DNA of 64,000 nt from Methylocapsa sp. S129 (GTDB lineage Bacteria > Pseudomonadota > Alphaproteobacteria > Rhizobiales > Beijerinckiaceae): positions 504,151 through 568,150 of the forward strand of contig NZ_LMUI01000042.1 of NCBI RefSeq assembly GCF_009765995.1. The letters run 5' to 3'. Under the pieces are notes generated by a model, which searched no databases, was not told the DNA's origin, and saw only the letters and a list, made by a program, of their open reading frames with translations. Of the stretch, positions 9,732 through 18,304 are shown piece by piece (within the stretch, counting starts at the first letter, position 1; the number at the start of each line of letters is the position of its first letter). Made by a program: the position numbers and the translations under genes.

Positions 9732-9873
9732 GCAAATATAGTGATTAATGATAATTATATCAGCCATTTAGTGACTTGTTGCAGTGCAAATATTGCGCTG
9801 CAGCGACGATTTACTGTTGACTCTTCGCAAGCTTTCGGCTGAATATTCGCCCGCACGACAAGCAAATGCTCAG
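9709..9873. promoter_or_regulatory. Paired 13-bp inverted repeat flanking the smoE promoter region
   Basis: CTGAGCATTTGCT at 9709-9721 (inside the last codons of the SorC gene) recurs as its exact reverse complement AGCAAATGCTCAG at 9861-9873, just before the smoE ribosome site. A third partial copy, AGCAAAT, lies at 9731-9737 and makes a local 7-bp dyad with the first. The distance of about 150 bp would allow a tetrameric regulator to bridge the two sites by looping. A candidate -35 TTGACT sits at 9817-9822 between them, with a weak -10 GAATAT at 9841-9846. The assignment to SorC is inference. Confidence 0.55.
9780..9802. promoter_or_regulatory. Palindromic operator candidate upstream of smoE
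   Basis: TGCAGTGCAA and TTGCGCTGCA face each other around ATA. Nine of the ten arm positions pair; the only mismatch is a G/T-type pair. It ends about 14 bases before the TTGACT -35 candidate, a position expected for an activator site. It is different in sequence from the 13-bp repeat nearby, so the two may serve different regulators or two modes of the same SorC tetramer. Confidence 0.5.
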
Positions 9874-9896
9874 GCATTGCCAATGGAGGAAACGAC

Positions 9897-11210
9897 ATGA
9901 AGGTTCTCATGAAGAGCCTGCTCGGGGCTTGCGCCCTGGCTGGGTTCTCGCTGTCCGCCTATGCGGAGACGTTGACGATCGCCACCGTCAACAATGGCGA
10001 CATGATCCGGATGCAGAAGCTCACGGATGATTTCACCGCCAAGAATCCAGACATCAAACTCAACTGGGTGACGCTCGAAGAGAACACCCTGCGCCAGAAG
10101 GTGACGACGGACATCGCCACCAAAGGCGGCCAGTTCGACGTTCTGACCATCGGCACCTATGAGGTTCCGATCTGGGGCAAGAAGGGCTGGCTCGTGCCGC
10201 TCGACAATCTCGGCGCCGATTATGACGTCGACGACCTGTTGCCCGCCATTCGCTCCGGCCTCACTGTCGATGGCAAATTGTTCGCTGCGCCGTTCTACGG
10301 CGAAAGCTCGATGGTGATGTATCGCAAGGATCTGATGGACAAGGCCGGGCTCAAAATGCCCGACGCGCCGACCTGGACCTTCATCAAGGAAGCTGCAGAC
10401 AAGATGACCGACAAGGCCGCGGGCGTTTATGGCATCTGCCTGCGCGGCAAGGCGGGCTGGGGCGAGAACATGGCCTTCCTCAGCGCAACCGCCAATTCAT
10501 TTGGCGCGCGCTGGTTCGACGAAAAGTGGAATGCGCAATTCAACACGCCGGAATGGAAAGCGACGCTGGATTACTACGTTCCGCTGATGAAGGCCGACGG
10601 TCCTCCTGGCGCTTCCTCAAACGGCTTCAACGAGAACCTTGCTCTGTTCAACGACGGCAAGTGCGGCATGTGGATCGATGCGACGGTCGCCGCTTCGTTT
10701 GTCAGCGATCCGAAACAGTCCAAGGTCGCCGACAAGGTCGGCTTCGCGCTCGCGCCGGACAACGGCCTTGGCAAGCGCGGCAATTGGCTGTGGGCTTGGT
10801 CGCTGGCGATTCCCGCCGGCTCCAAGAAGACGGCCGACGCCGAGAAGTTCGTCTCCTGGGCGACGAGCAAGCATTATACCGAAGTGGTCGCCGGCAAGGA
10901 AGGCTGGGCCAACGTTCCTCCGGGCACGCGCACCTCGCTTTACAAGAATGCCGACTATCTGAAGGCAGCGCCGTTCGCTCAGATGACGCTGGATTCGATC
11001 GACGCGGCCGATCCGACGCATCCCACCGTGAAGCCCGTGCCGTACACTGGCGTGCAGTTCGTGGCCATTCCTGAATTCCAGGGCATTGCCACCAACGTCG
11101 GCCAGCAGTTCTCGGCGGCATTGGCTGGGACTGAGACGGTCGACGCGGCCTTGGCCGCGGCGCAGGCCAGCACGGAATCGGCGATGAAGAAGGCCGGTTA
11201 CGTCAAATAA
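9897..11210 (+). CDS. smoE: Sorbitol/mannitol ABC transporter, periplasmic binding protein
   Basis: A 437-residue solute-binding protein of the extracellular type 1 family. Residues 1-23 form a Sec signal peptide (KSLLGACALAGFSLSAYA followed by ETLTIA). The mature part begins LTIATVNNGDMIRMQKL and contains the hinge and pocket segments typical of polyol-binding SmoE proteins (FAAPFYGESSMVMYRKDLMDKAGLK, GICLRGKAGWGENM, WLWAWSLAIPAGSKK). The ribosome site GGAGG is seven bases before the ATG. It is the first gene of smoEFGK-mtlK-smoS. A strong hairpin after it probably lets it be expressed more than the permeases. Specificity for D-sorbitol/D-mannitol follows from the dehydrogenases encoded downstream. 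Confidence 0.92.
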   Translation: MKVLMKSLLGACALAGFSLSAYAETLTIATVNNGDMIRMQKLTDDFTAKNPDIKLNWVTLEENTLRQKVTTDIATKGGQFDVLTIGTYEVPIWGKKGWLVPLDNLGADYDVDDLLPAIRSGLTVDGKLFAAPFYGESSMVMYRKDLMDKAGLKMPDAPTWTFIKEAADKMTDKAAGVYGICLRGKAGWGENMAFLSATANSFGARWFDEKWNAQFNTPEWKATLDYYVPLMKADGPPGASSNGFNENLALFNDGKCGMWIDATVAASFVSDPKQSKVADKVGFALAPDNGLGKRGNWLWAWSLAIPAGSKKTADAEKFVSWATSKHYTEVVAGKEGWANVPPGTRTSLYKNADYLKAAPFAQMTLDSIDAADPTHPTVKPVPYTGVQFVAIPEFQGIATNVGQQFSAALAGTETVDAALAAAQASTESAMKKAGYVK

Positions 11211-11275
11211 GGCGCGGAAGCGCACCTCGAGAAAGTCGCGTGGCGACTAGAGGGGCAATCCTCCCTGTCCCTTAC

Positions 11276-11299
11276 CCCCTCCCCGTTCGCGGGGAGGGG
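11276..11299 (+). terminator. GC-rich hairpin between smoE and smoF
   Basis: CCCCTCCCCG at 11276-11285 pairs perfectly with CGGGGAGGGG at 11290-11299 around a TTCG loop. No T-run follows, so it is more likely an mRNA-stabilising or attenuating structure, or a copy of a dispersed palindromic repeat, than a full terminator. Similar CCCTCCCC hairpins occur at 42210-42340 in this window. The whole smoE-smoF gap is 237 bases and contains nothing else recognisable. Confidence 0.55.
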
Positions 11300-11447
11300 A
11301 GCCGCGAGAGGCGCGATACCGAAGGATTTTGCACGCAATAGTTTTGTCGGCTTCAGATGGAGCCGGGCAATCGGGTAGATGTATCTCTTCGGCGCAGCGG
11401 CGTTAAGATCGCGCCGCCGCTAAAAGATCGGTCAAGGGATTCTGGTC

Positions 11448-12314
11448 ATGGCGACGCAACAGACAACGACAGCGGGCCGCCTCCTGGTGGCGCCATCGGT
11501 GATCCTCCTCTTCCTTTGGATGATCGTGCCGCTGGTGATGACGATCTATTTTTCCACCCTGCATTTCATCCTGACGGATCCCGATTCCCGCAGCTTCATC
11601 GGACTCCAGAACTATATCGACTTTCTTTCGGATCCCGACTTCTTGGGAGCGCTGCGCAATACGCTCGTCCTCGTCGGATCCGTGCTGGTCATCAGCGTCG
11701 TTGGCGGAACGCTCGTCGCGCTTTTGATGGATCAGCAGATTTACGGCCAGTCAATCGTGCGGCTGATGGTGATCGCGCCATTCTTCGTCATGCCGACCGT
11801 CAGCGCCCTGATCTGGAAAAACATGCTGATGAATCCGGTCTCCGGACTTTTCGCATGGCTCGCGCAGTCCGTCGGGTTGACGCCGATCGATTGGTTTACC
11901 AACGCCCCGATGCTTTCCGTGATCCTGATCGTATCGTGGCAATGGCTGCCGTTCGCCAGTCTGATCATGCTCACGGCGCTGCAATCCCTGGACGAAGAGC
12001 AGAAGGAAGCCGCCGCCCTCGATGGCGTCGGAGCCATTCCATTCTTCTTCTATATCGTGCTGCCGCATATCGCGCGCGCCATGACGGTCGTCATCCTCAT
12101 CGAAACGATCTTCCTGCTCAGCGTGTTCGCCGAAATCTACGTGACGACGAACGGCGGGCCGTCCACCACCAATATTCCGTTCCTCGTCTACGAACTCGCC
12201 CAACACAGCTATGACGTCGGCGGCGCTTCGGCGGGCGGCATCGTGGCGGTTGTTCTGGCCAATATCGTCGCTTTCTTCCTTGTCCGCGTCGTCGGCAAGA
12301 ACCTGGAGAATTGA
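11448..12314 (+). CDS. smoF: Sorbitol/mannitol ABC transporter permease SmoF
   Basis: A 288-residue inner-membrane protein of the MalF/binding-protein-dependent permease type with about six hydrophobic segments, the first at residues 12-35. The cytoplasmic EAA loop that contacts the ATPase reads EAAALDGVGAIPFFFYIVLP near residues 185-204. MLTALQSLDEEQKEAA just before it is typical of sugar permeases. It forms the heterodimeric channel with SmoG and is energised by SmoK. smoG begins three bases after its stop. Confidence 0.92.
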   Translation: MATQQTTTAGRLLVAPSVILLFLWMIVPLVMTIYFSTLHFILTDPDSRSFIGLQNYIDFLSDPDFLGALRNTLVLVGSVLVISVVGGTLVALLMDQQIYGQSIVRLMVIAPFFVMPTVSALIWKNMLMNPVSGLFAWLAQSVGLTPIDWFTNAPMLSVILIVSWQWLPFASLIMLTALQSLDEEQKEAAALDGVGAIPFFFYIVLPHIARAMTVVILIETIFLLSVFAEIYVTTNGGPSTTNIPFLVYELAQHSYDVGGASAGGIVAVVLANIVAFFLVRVVGKNLEN

Positions 12315-12317
12315 GCC

Positions 12318-13148
12318 ATGGCGCTTCAACAAACAGTAGGCAAGCGCGTTGGCATGACGGCGCTCGCCTGGATCGTCGGCTTCCTGATCTTCTTTCCGAT
12401 CCTCTGGACGTTCCTCACCAGCTTCAAGAGCGAGCTCGACGCTTTCTCGCTGCCGCCGAAATTCCTGTTCTTCCATTGGACGACGGAGAATTACGCGGAA
12501 GTGCAATCGCGCTCGGACTATTTCTCCTTTGCGTGGAATTCGATCATCCTGTCGGTCGGCGCCAATCTGGTCGGATTGATTGTCGGCGTGCCGGCGGCCT
12601 GGTCGATGGCGTTCGCGCCGACCAAACGGACCAAAGATCTGTTGCTGTGGATGTTGTCGACCAAGATGATGCCGGGCGTCGGCGTGTTCGCGGCGGTCTA
12701 TTTCATTTTCCAATATCTCGGCCTGCTCGACAATCGAATCGGCATCGGCTTCCTCCTGTTCATGGCGAATTTGCCGATCCTGATCTGGATGCTTTACACA
12801 TACTTCAAGGAAATCCCGGTCGACATTCTTGAAGCCGCGCGGATGGATGGGGCCTCGTTGGTCAACGAAATCATCTATGTGTTGACGCCGATGGCGATTC
12901 CCGGCATTGCCTCGACCTTGTTGCTCTGCATTATTCTTTCCTGGAACGAAGCCTTCTGGACGCTCAATCTCACGACGTCCCATGCCGCGCCGCTGACCGC
13001 GTTCATCGCGTCCTATTCGAGTCCTGAGGGCCTGTTTTGGGCCAAGCTCTCCGCGGCCTCGACGCTTGCGATCGCGCCGATTCTGGTCCTTGGATGGTTC
13101 TGCCAGAAACAACTCGTGCGCGGCCTGACTTTCGGCGCGGTGAAATAG
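12318..13148 (+). CDS. smoG: Sorbitol/mannitol ABC transporter permease SmoG
   Basis: A 276-residue MalG-type permease with six predicted membrane helices, the first at about residues 15-34. The EAA loop is [20 protein letters not shown] (about 175-194), and the large periplasmic loop after helix 1 carries [15 protein letters not shown], a typical MalG-like segment. The ATG lies three bases after the smoF stop, showing tight coupling. It pairs with SmoF in the membrane. The family match and operon position are convincing; the substrate is inferred from neighbours. Confidence 0.92.
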   Translation: MALQQTVGKRVGMTALAWIVGFLIFFPILWTFLTSFKSELDAFSLPPKFLFFHWTTENYAEVQSRSDYFSFAWNSIILSVGANLVGLIVGVPAAWSMAFAPTKRTKDLLLWMLSTKMMPGVGVFAAVYFIFQYLGLLDNRIGIGFLLFMANLPILIWMLYTYFKEIPVDILEAARMDGASLVNEIIYVLTPMAIPGIASTLLLCIILSWNEAFWTLNLTTSHAAPLTAFIASYSSPEGLFWAKLSAASTLAIAPILVLGWFCQKQLVRGLTFGAVK

Positions 13149-13176
13149 TTTCAAGATTCAAACGAAGGCAACGACA

Positions 13177-14181
13177 ATGGGCAGCATCGAACTGGTTAAA
13201 GTGCGCAAAGACTTCGGAGGCTTCGCCGTCATCAATGGCGTCGACCTGAAGGTCGAGGACGGCGAATTCACCGTCTTTGTCGGACCGTCGGGATGCGGCA
13301 AGTCGACTTTGCTGCGCCTGATCGCCGGGCTTGAGGATATTTCCTCCGGCCAGGTGCTCATCGACGGCAAGGATGTGAGCCGCGTCGGCCCCTCGCAGCG
13401 CGGGCTTTCGATGGTGTTCCAGTCCTATGCGCTCTATCCGCATATGAGCGTGCGCAACAATATCGCCTTCGCGTTGAAGATGGCCAAACAGCCCAAGGAT
13501 GTGATCGAGCAGAAGGTCAAGAAAGCCGCGGGCATTCTCAACCTGACCGATTATCTCGAGCGCAAGCCGCGTCAATTGTCGGGCGGCCAGCGTCAGCGCG
13601 TCGCGATTGGGCGCGCCATCGTGCGCGAACCCAAGGCGTTCCTGTTCGACGAGCCGCTATCGAATCTCGACGCCGCCTTGCGCGTGCAGATGCGGCTTGA
13701 GATCGGCGATCTCCATCAAAGCCTGAAGACGACGATGATCTATGTCACGCATGATCAGGTCGAGGCGATGACGATGGCCGACAAGATTGTGGTTCTCAAT
13801 AAGGGCGAGGTGGCGCAGATCGGTTCGCCGCTCGAACTCTATAACCGGCCGCAGAATCTTTTTGTCGCGCGCTTCATCGGTTCTCCCACGATGAATATCG
13901 CCACCGGCCCATCGGCCGCCAAACGCGGCGCGACGACGATCGGCATTCGGCCCGAACATGTCGATGTGTCCGCGACGGCGGGCGAATGGCCCGCGAAGGT
14001 GCGTCTCGCCGAACATCTTGGCTCCGACACTTATGTGCATGTCGAAGTCGACGATATCGGCCCTATGACGGTCCGCCTTGGCGGCGAGGCGCCCAATCAG
14101 CCGGGACAGCGCATATTCGTGACGCCGCAGGAACCGCGCATCCATCGGTTCGACCAGCAAGGACTGAGGGTCGGCGGATGA
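13177..14181 (+). CDS. smoK: Sorbitol/mannitol ABC transporter ATPase SmoK (MalK/UgpC type)
   Basis: A 334-residue ATPase. Walker [10 protein letters not shown] is at residues 36-44, the signature LSGGQ at 134-138, Walker B AFLFDEP at 154-160 with DAALR, and the H-loop VTHDQVEAM near 190. The C-terminal third is the TOBE/OB regulatory domain ([10 protein letters not shown] near 259), as in MalK and UgpC. It sits on the cytoplasmic face of SmoFG. Spacing from smoG is 28 bases with a GAAGG ribosome site. Length is slightly below MalK (about 370), as is usual for SmoK-type proteins. Confidence 0.93.
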   Translation: MGSIELVKVRKDFGGFAVINGVDLKVEDGEFTVFVGPSGCGKSTLLRLIAGLEDISSGQVLIDGKDVSRVGPSQRGLSMVFQSYALYPHMSVRNNIAFALKMAKQPKDVIEQKVKKAAGILNLTDYLERKPRQLSGGQRQRVAIGRAIVREPKAFLFDEPLSNLDAALRVQMRLEIGDLHQSLKTTMIYVTHDQVEAMTMADKIVVLNKGEVAQIGSPLELYNRPQNLFVARFIGSPTMNIATGPSAAKRGATTIGIRPEHVDVSATAGEWPAKVRLAEHLGSDTYVHVEVDDIGPMTVRLGGEAPNQPGQRIFVTPQEPRIHRFDQQGLRVGG

Positions 14182-14374
14182 AGGGCATGATAGGCGCGTG
14201 ACGGGATTGTCGAACTGAGACAGCGAAGACGAGATCGACTGAGCAGTGACCTGGTGAAACGATGGCGACGCCAGCGGCAAGCCGCAAGCGTCATTCTCGA
14301 AGCGGTTGTCTATTGCGACGCCTGTCTTGATGACGTCGACTGAGGACGACCATGCAAATTCGGTGGGCATGATC

Positions 14375-15853
14375 ATGAGCGTCAAACTTTCGGCCAGCGC
14401 CCTTGCGCGTCTGCCGCGCGAGATATCCCGACCGAATTATGGCCGGTCCGATCTGAGAGCGGGCATTGTTCATTTCGGCGTGGGCAATTTTCACCGCGCT
14501 CATCAGGCGGTCTATCTGGACGATCTTTTTATCGCGGGATCGGATCGCGACTGGGCGATCGTCGGCGCTGGCGTTCGCGATGCCGACATTCCGGTTCGTG
14601 AAAAGCTCGGCGACCAGGATTGGTTGACGACGGTTGTCGAGCAAGAGGCGGATTCGACTAGGCCTCGCGTCATCGGCTCCATGATCGATTTCGTTAAGCC
14701 CGGCGATGTCGCAGCGGCGCTCGCTCTCCTCGACCGTCCAGAGATTCGCATCGTCTCGCTCACGATCACCGAAGGCGGTTACTACATCTCGCCCGCGACG
14801 CAGGCGTTCGACGCCGCCAATCCGGATATCCTCGCCGATGCGCGCCATATCGACGCCCCCAAGACTGTTTTCGGCCTGATCGTCGCAGCGCTTATGCGCC
14901 GTCGCGCCGCGGGCGTTGCGCCATTCACTGTGATGTCGTGCGACAATATTCCTGGAAACGGCCATGTGACCGAAAACGCCGTCGCCGGCCTCGCCAATCT
15001 CATTGACCCTGGACTCGCATCGTGGATTAGGCAAAGCGTGGCCTTTCCCAATTCCATGGTCGATCGAATCACGCCCGCGACCACGGATCGCGAACGCGCG
15101 CTTCTGCACGATGGATTTGGCCTGGATGATAACTGGCCGGTGTTTTGCGAAGAGTTCCGGCAATGGGTTCTTGAGGACAAATTTCCCGCAGGCAGGCCGG
15201 CGCTGGAAAAAGTTGGCGTGACGTTCACTTCGGACGTTGCGCCATATGAGCTGATGAAGATTCGCATTCTCAACGGCGGCCACGCCACGATCGCTTATCC
15301 CGCCGCTCTCCTCGATATCCACTTCGTTCACGAAGCGATGGCGAATTCGCTGGTGCGCGATTTTCTGGAGAAGCTGACGCGAGAGGAAATCATTCCTACC
15401 GTTCCGCCGCCTCCAGGGACCGATCTTGAACAGTACCGCGATCTGATCGCGCGGCGTTTCGCCAATCCGAAGATTGGCGACACCATTTCGCGTCTTTGTT
15501 TCGATGGCTCCAACCGGCAGCCCAAATTCATCCTCCCAACTGTTATGGATCGCTTGAAGAAGGGGCGCGCGATCAAGGGGCTGGCGCTTGTTTCCGCTCT
15601 TTGGTGCCGCTATTGCTATGGCGAAACGGAAAGCGGTCAAACGATCGCCCCGAACGACCCAAGTTGGGGGCGCTTGCGGGCCGCTGCAAAACTCGCGAAA
15701 GATGCGCCGCAGAAATTCCTTGAGATGCGCGACATTTTCGGCGAGCTTTCGCAAGACAGAGCCTATATCGCCGCGTTTTCCGGCGCGCTGTCGCAATTGT
15801 GGGCGCGAGGGGTTCGCTCCACGTTGGAGGATTACCTGTCTGGCTCGCCCTGA
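14375..15853 (+). CDS. mtlK: Mannitol 2-dehydrogenase
   Basis: Oxidises D-mannitol (and often D-arabitol and D-sorbitol) to the ketose with NAD+ in the cytoplasm. The 492-residue product has the polyol long-chain dehydrogenase layout: a Rossmann motif GIVHFGVGNFHRAHQAVYLDD (about 30-50), the SLTITEGGYY block, MSCDNIPGNG, and the catalytic lysine in MKIRILNGGHA near residue 290, with the accompanying Asn and His. The frame is open from 14306, but the ATG at 14375, seven bases after GGTGGG, gives the usual family length; 14369 is an alternative. It follows smoK by 193 bases and precedes smoS. Confidence 0.92.
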   Translation: MSVKLSASALARLPREISRPNYGRSDLRAGIVHFGVGNFHRAHQAVYLDDLFIAGSDRDWAIVGAGVRDADIPVREKLGDQDWLTTVVEQEADSTRPRVIGSMIDFVKPGDVAAALALLDRPEIRIVSLTITEGGYYISPATQAFDAANPDILADARHIDAPKTVFGLIVAALMRRRAAGVAPFTVMSCDNIPGNGHVTENAVAGLANLIDPGLASWIRQSVAFPNSMVDRITPATTDRERALLHDGFGLDDNWPVFCEEFRQWVLEDKFPAGRPALEKVGVTFTSDVAPYELMKIRILNGGHATIAYPAALLDIHFVHEAMANSLVRDFLEKLTREEIIPTVPPPPGTDLEQYRDLIARRFANPKIGDTISRLCFDGSNRQPKFILPTVMDRLKKGRAIKGLALVSALWCRYCYGETESGQTIAPNDPSWGRLRAAAKLAKDAPQKFLEMRDIFGELSQDRAYIAAFSGALSQLWARGVRSTLEDYLSGSP

Positions 15854-15917
15854 GCCGACGACTGCGGATGGCATGGGCGGGACGATGTCACGCTCGCTCG
15901 GTGAAAGGTGTTGAAGG

Positions 15918-16688
15918 ATGAAGTTGGCGGGAAAGGTGGCCGTTGTCACCGGCGGTGCGCGAGGCATCGGGCAGGCGATCGTGGAGCGCTATGTCGCCGA
16001 AGGCGCCCGCGTCGCCATCGCCGATCTTTCCGTCGGCCAGGCGCGCGAACTGGCGGAGAAATTTGGCGACAAGGCCTATGGCCTTGAAGTGAATGTCGCG
16101 AACTGCGCCTCGATCGATCGCATGGTCGCCGATGTCGTCTCGCATTGGGGCGCCATCGATATTCTCGTCAACAACGCGGCGGTGTTTGACCTCGCGCCCA
16201 TCGTCGAGGTGACCGAGGCGAGCTACGACAAGCTCTTTGCCGTCAACGTCAAGGGCCTCTTCTTTTCCCTTCAAGCCGTCGCGCGCCACATGATCGCGCG
16301 CCGGCAGGGCGGCAAGATCATCAATATGGCCTCGCAGGCGGGACGTCGCGGAGAAGCTCTGGTTTCGGTCTATTGCGCGTCCAAGGCCGCGGTCATCAGC
16401 CTCACCCAGTCGGCCGGTCTCGATCTCATCAAACATAAGATCAACGTGAACGGCATCGCGCCGGGCGTCGTCGACACGCCGATGTGGGACGATGTCGATG
16501 CGCTGTTCGCCAAATACGAGGGCCGCAAGCCGGGCGAGAAGAAGCGCCTCGTCGGCGAGGCCGTTCCCTTCGGCCGCATGGGTCTTCCCGAAGACCATAC
16601 CGGCGCCGCCGTCTTCCTCGCTTCCGCCGACGCCGATTACGTCGTCGCGCAGACGCTCAATGTCGATGGCGGCAACTGGATGAGTTGA
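15918..16688 (+). CDS. smoS: Sorbitol dehydrogenase, short-chain type
   Basis: A 256-residue SDR enzyme that oxidises D-sorbitol to D-fructose with NAD+. The nucleotide motif TGGARGIG is at residues 11-18, NNAA at 85-88 and the catalytic triad is Ser139, Tyr152 and Lys156 (Y-x-x-x-K within VYCASKAA). The substrate-loop segment PMWDDVDALFAKYEGRKPGE matches SmoS/PolS polyol dehydrogenases, whose length is exactly 256. The ribosome site GAAGG directly precedes the ATG. It is the last gene of the polyol operon; the convergent glmM ends 21 bases downstream. Fructose is the common product of MtlK and SmoS, but no fructokinase is encoded in the window. Confidence 0.93.
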   Translation: MKLAGKVAVVTGGARGIGQAIVERYVAEGARVAIADLSVGQARELAEKFGDKAYGLEVNVANCASIDRMVADVVSHWGAIDILVNNAAVFDLAPIVEVTEASYDKLFAVNVKGLFFSLQAVARHMIARRQGGKIINMASQAGRRGEALVSVYCASKAAVISLTQSAGLDLIKHKINVNGIAPGVVDTPMWDDVDALFAKYEGRKPGEKKRLVGEAVPFGRMGLPEDHTGAAVFLASADADYVVAQTLNVDGGNWMS

Positions 16689-16709
16689 AGCTCATTCGCC
16701 GATAGCGCC

Positions 16710-18059
16710 TCAGGCCGCCGCCGCCGCTGACGCCACGGCGTCGCAGACGTCGTCGACCAGGCTCTCGACGAGCTGGCGGTCGTCCGCTTCGGCCATCACA
16801 CGGATGACCGGCTCGGTGCCCGAGGGGCGAATGACGAGGCGCCCGGTCGCGCCAAGCCGGGTCCGGGCGGACGCGATGGCCGAGATCACCGACGCCGTTT
16901 CCAGCGGGCGGCCGCCCTTGTAGCGGACGTTCTTGAGAATCTGCGGCAGCGGCTCGAAGCGATGGCAGATTTCGCTGACCGGCTTTTGCTGCCGCTTGAC
17001 GACGGCGAGCACCTGCAGGGCGGCGACGAGGCCGTCGCCGGTCGTCGCATAGTCGGACAGGATGATGTGGCCCGATTGCTCGCCGCCCACGTTATAGCCC
17101 TTCTCGATCATACGCTCGAGCACATAGCGGTCGCCGACCGCGGTGCGCTCCAAAGCCAGGCCAATGCTCGCCAGATGCCGCTCGAGGCCGAGGTTCGACA
17201 TAACGGTGGCGACAATGCCAGGTTGCGCCAACCGTCCGTCCGCCTGCCAGCTTTGCGCGACGACGGCCATCAATTGGTCGCCGTCGACAATATGACCTTT
17301 TTCGTCGATGATCAGCACGCGGTCGGCGTCGCCGTCGAGCGCAATGCCGATGTCGGCGCGCATTTCGCGCACTTTGGCGGCGAGCGCTTCTGGCGCTGTC
17401 GAGCCGACATCCTTGTTGATGTTGAAGCCGTCCGGCTCGACGCCGATCGAGAACACTTCGGCGCCCAGTTCCCATAAAGCTTCGGGCGCGACTTTGTAAG
17501 CGGCGCCGTTGGCGCAATCGACGACGATGCGCAGGCCTTCGAGCGACAGATTGCGCGGCAACGTGCGCTTGGCGAACTCAATGTAGCGGGCATGGACGCT
17601 TTCGATGCGCTTGGCGCGGCCAAGATCGCGTGATTTCGACAGGCGCGGCGCGATCTCGCTGTCCATCAGCGTCTCGATGTCGGATTCAATCTCGTCGGAC
17701 AGCTTGTAGCCGTCGGGGCCGAACAGCTTGATGCCATTGTCCTCGAACAGATTATGCGAGGCTGAGATCATCACGCCGAGATCGCAGCGCATCGACCTTG
17801 TCAGCATCGCGACGGCGGGCGTCGGCACGGGGCCTAGCAGCAAGACCTCGATCCCGACGGATGTGAATCCGGCGACCAGGGCGTATTCGATCATATAGCC
17901 CGACAGTCGCGTATCCTTGCCGATGACGACGCGATGGCGATGATCGCCGCGCTGAAAGGCCAACCCGGCGGCCTGGCCGACTTTCATCGCCAGTTCCGCG
18001 GTGATCTTGCCGTTGGCGCGACCGCGAATGCCGTCGGTGCCAAAATATTTGCCTGCCAT
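16710..18059 (-). CDS. glmM: Phosphoglucosamine mutase
   Basis: Converts glucosamine-6-phosphate to glucosamine-1-phosphate for UDP-GlcNAc, and so for peptidoglycan and lipid A synthesis. The 449-residue protein has the family start [12 protein letters not shown], the phosphoserine loop ISASHN with catalytic Ser101, the Mg2+ loop DGDADR near residue 240, the sugar-binding GGEQSGHII and the C-terminal phosphate site [11 protein letters not shown]. The frame continues 14 codons upstream, but the ATG at 18059 gives the canonical [10 protein letters not shown] start. In many alphaproteobacteria glmM directly follows ftsH; here an SPFH gene on the other strand separates them. Confidence 0.97.
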   Translation of the reverse strand: MAGKYFGTDGIRGRANGKITAELAMKVGQAAGLAFQRGDHRHRVVIGKDTRLSGYMIEYALVAGFTSVGIEVLLLGPVPTPAVAMLTRSMRCDLGVMISASHNLFEDNGIKLFGPDGYKLSDEIESDIETLMDSEIAPRLSKSRDLGRAKRIESVHARYIEFAKRTLPRNLSLEGLRIVVDCANGAAYKVAPEALWELGAEVFSIGVEPDGFNINKDVGSTAPEALAAKVREMRADIGIALDGDADRVLIIDEKGHIVDGDQLMAVVAQSWQADGRLAQPGIVATVMSNLGLERHLASIGLALERTAVGDRYVLERMIEKGYNVGGEQSGHIILSDYATTGDGLVAALQVLAVVKRQQKPVSEICHRFEPLPQILKNVRYKGGRPLETASVISAIASARTRLGATGRLVIRPSGTEPVIRVMAEADDRQLVESLVDDVCDAVASAAAAA

Positions 18060-18304
18060 GTCACAATCCTCGTCGGCGCGTTCTCGACGCGCCGCCTGCA
18101 TCCATTTATCCCATTCTACACCCTGGAACGTTCAAAAATCATTTCATACCGTAAATGCCCCTGACGGCGGCCCGCCGCCTGGTTCGAGCAAAAGCAACCG
18201 CGAAAAGCGGAGGCGAATGGCCCGTTTGGTCGTAGACTACGGCTTGTTTCGCGCCGGCCGGGGCGGCGCGCCAAGTCAATCCGCTCTGACGAGAGGTTCG
18301 CGCC

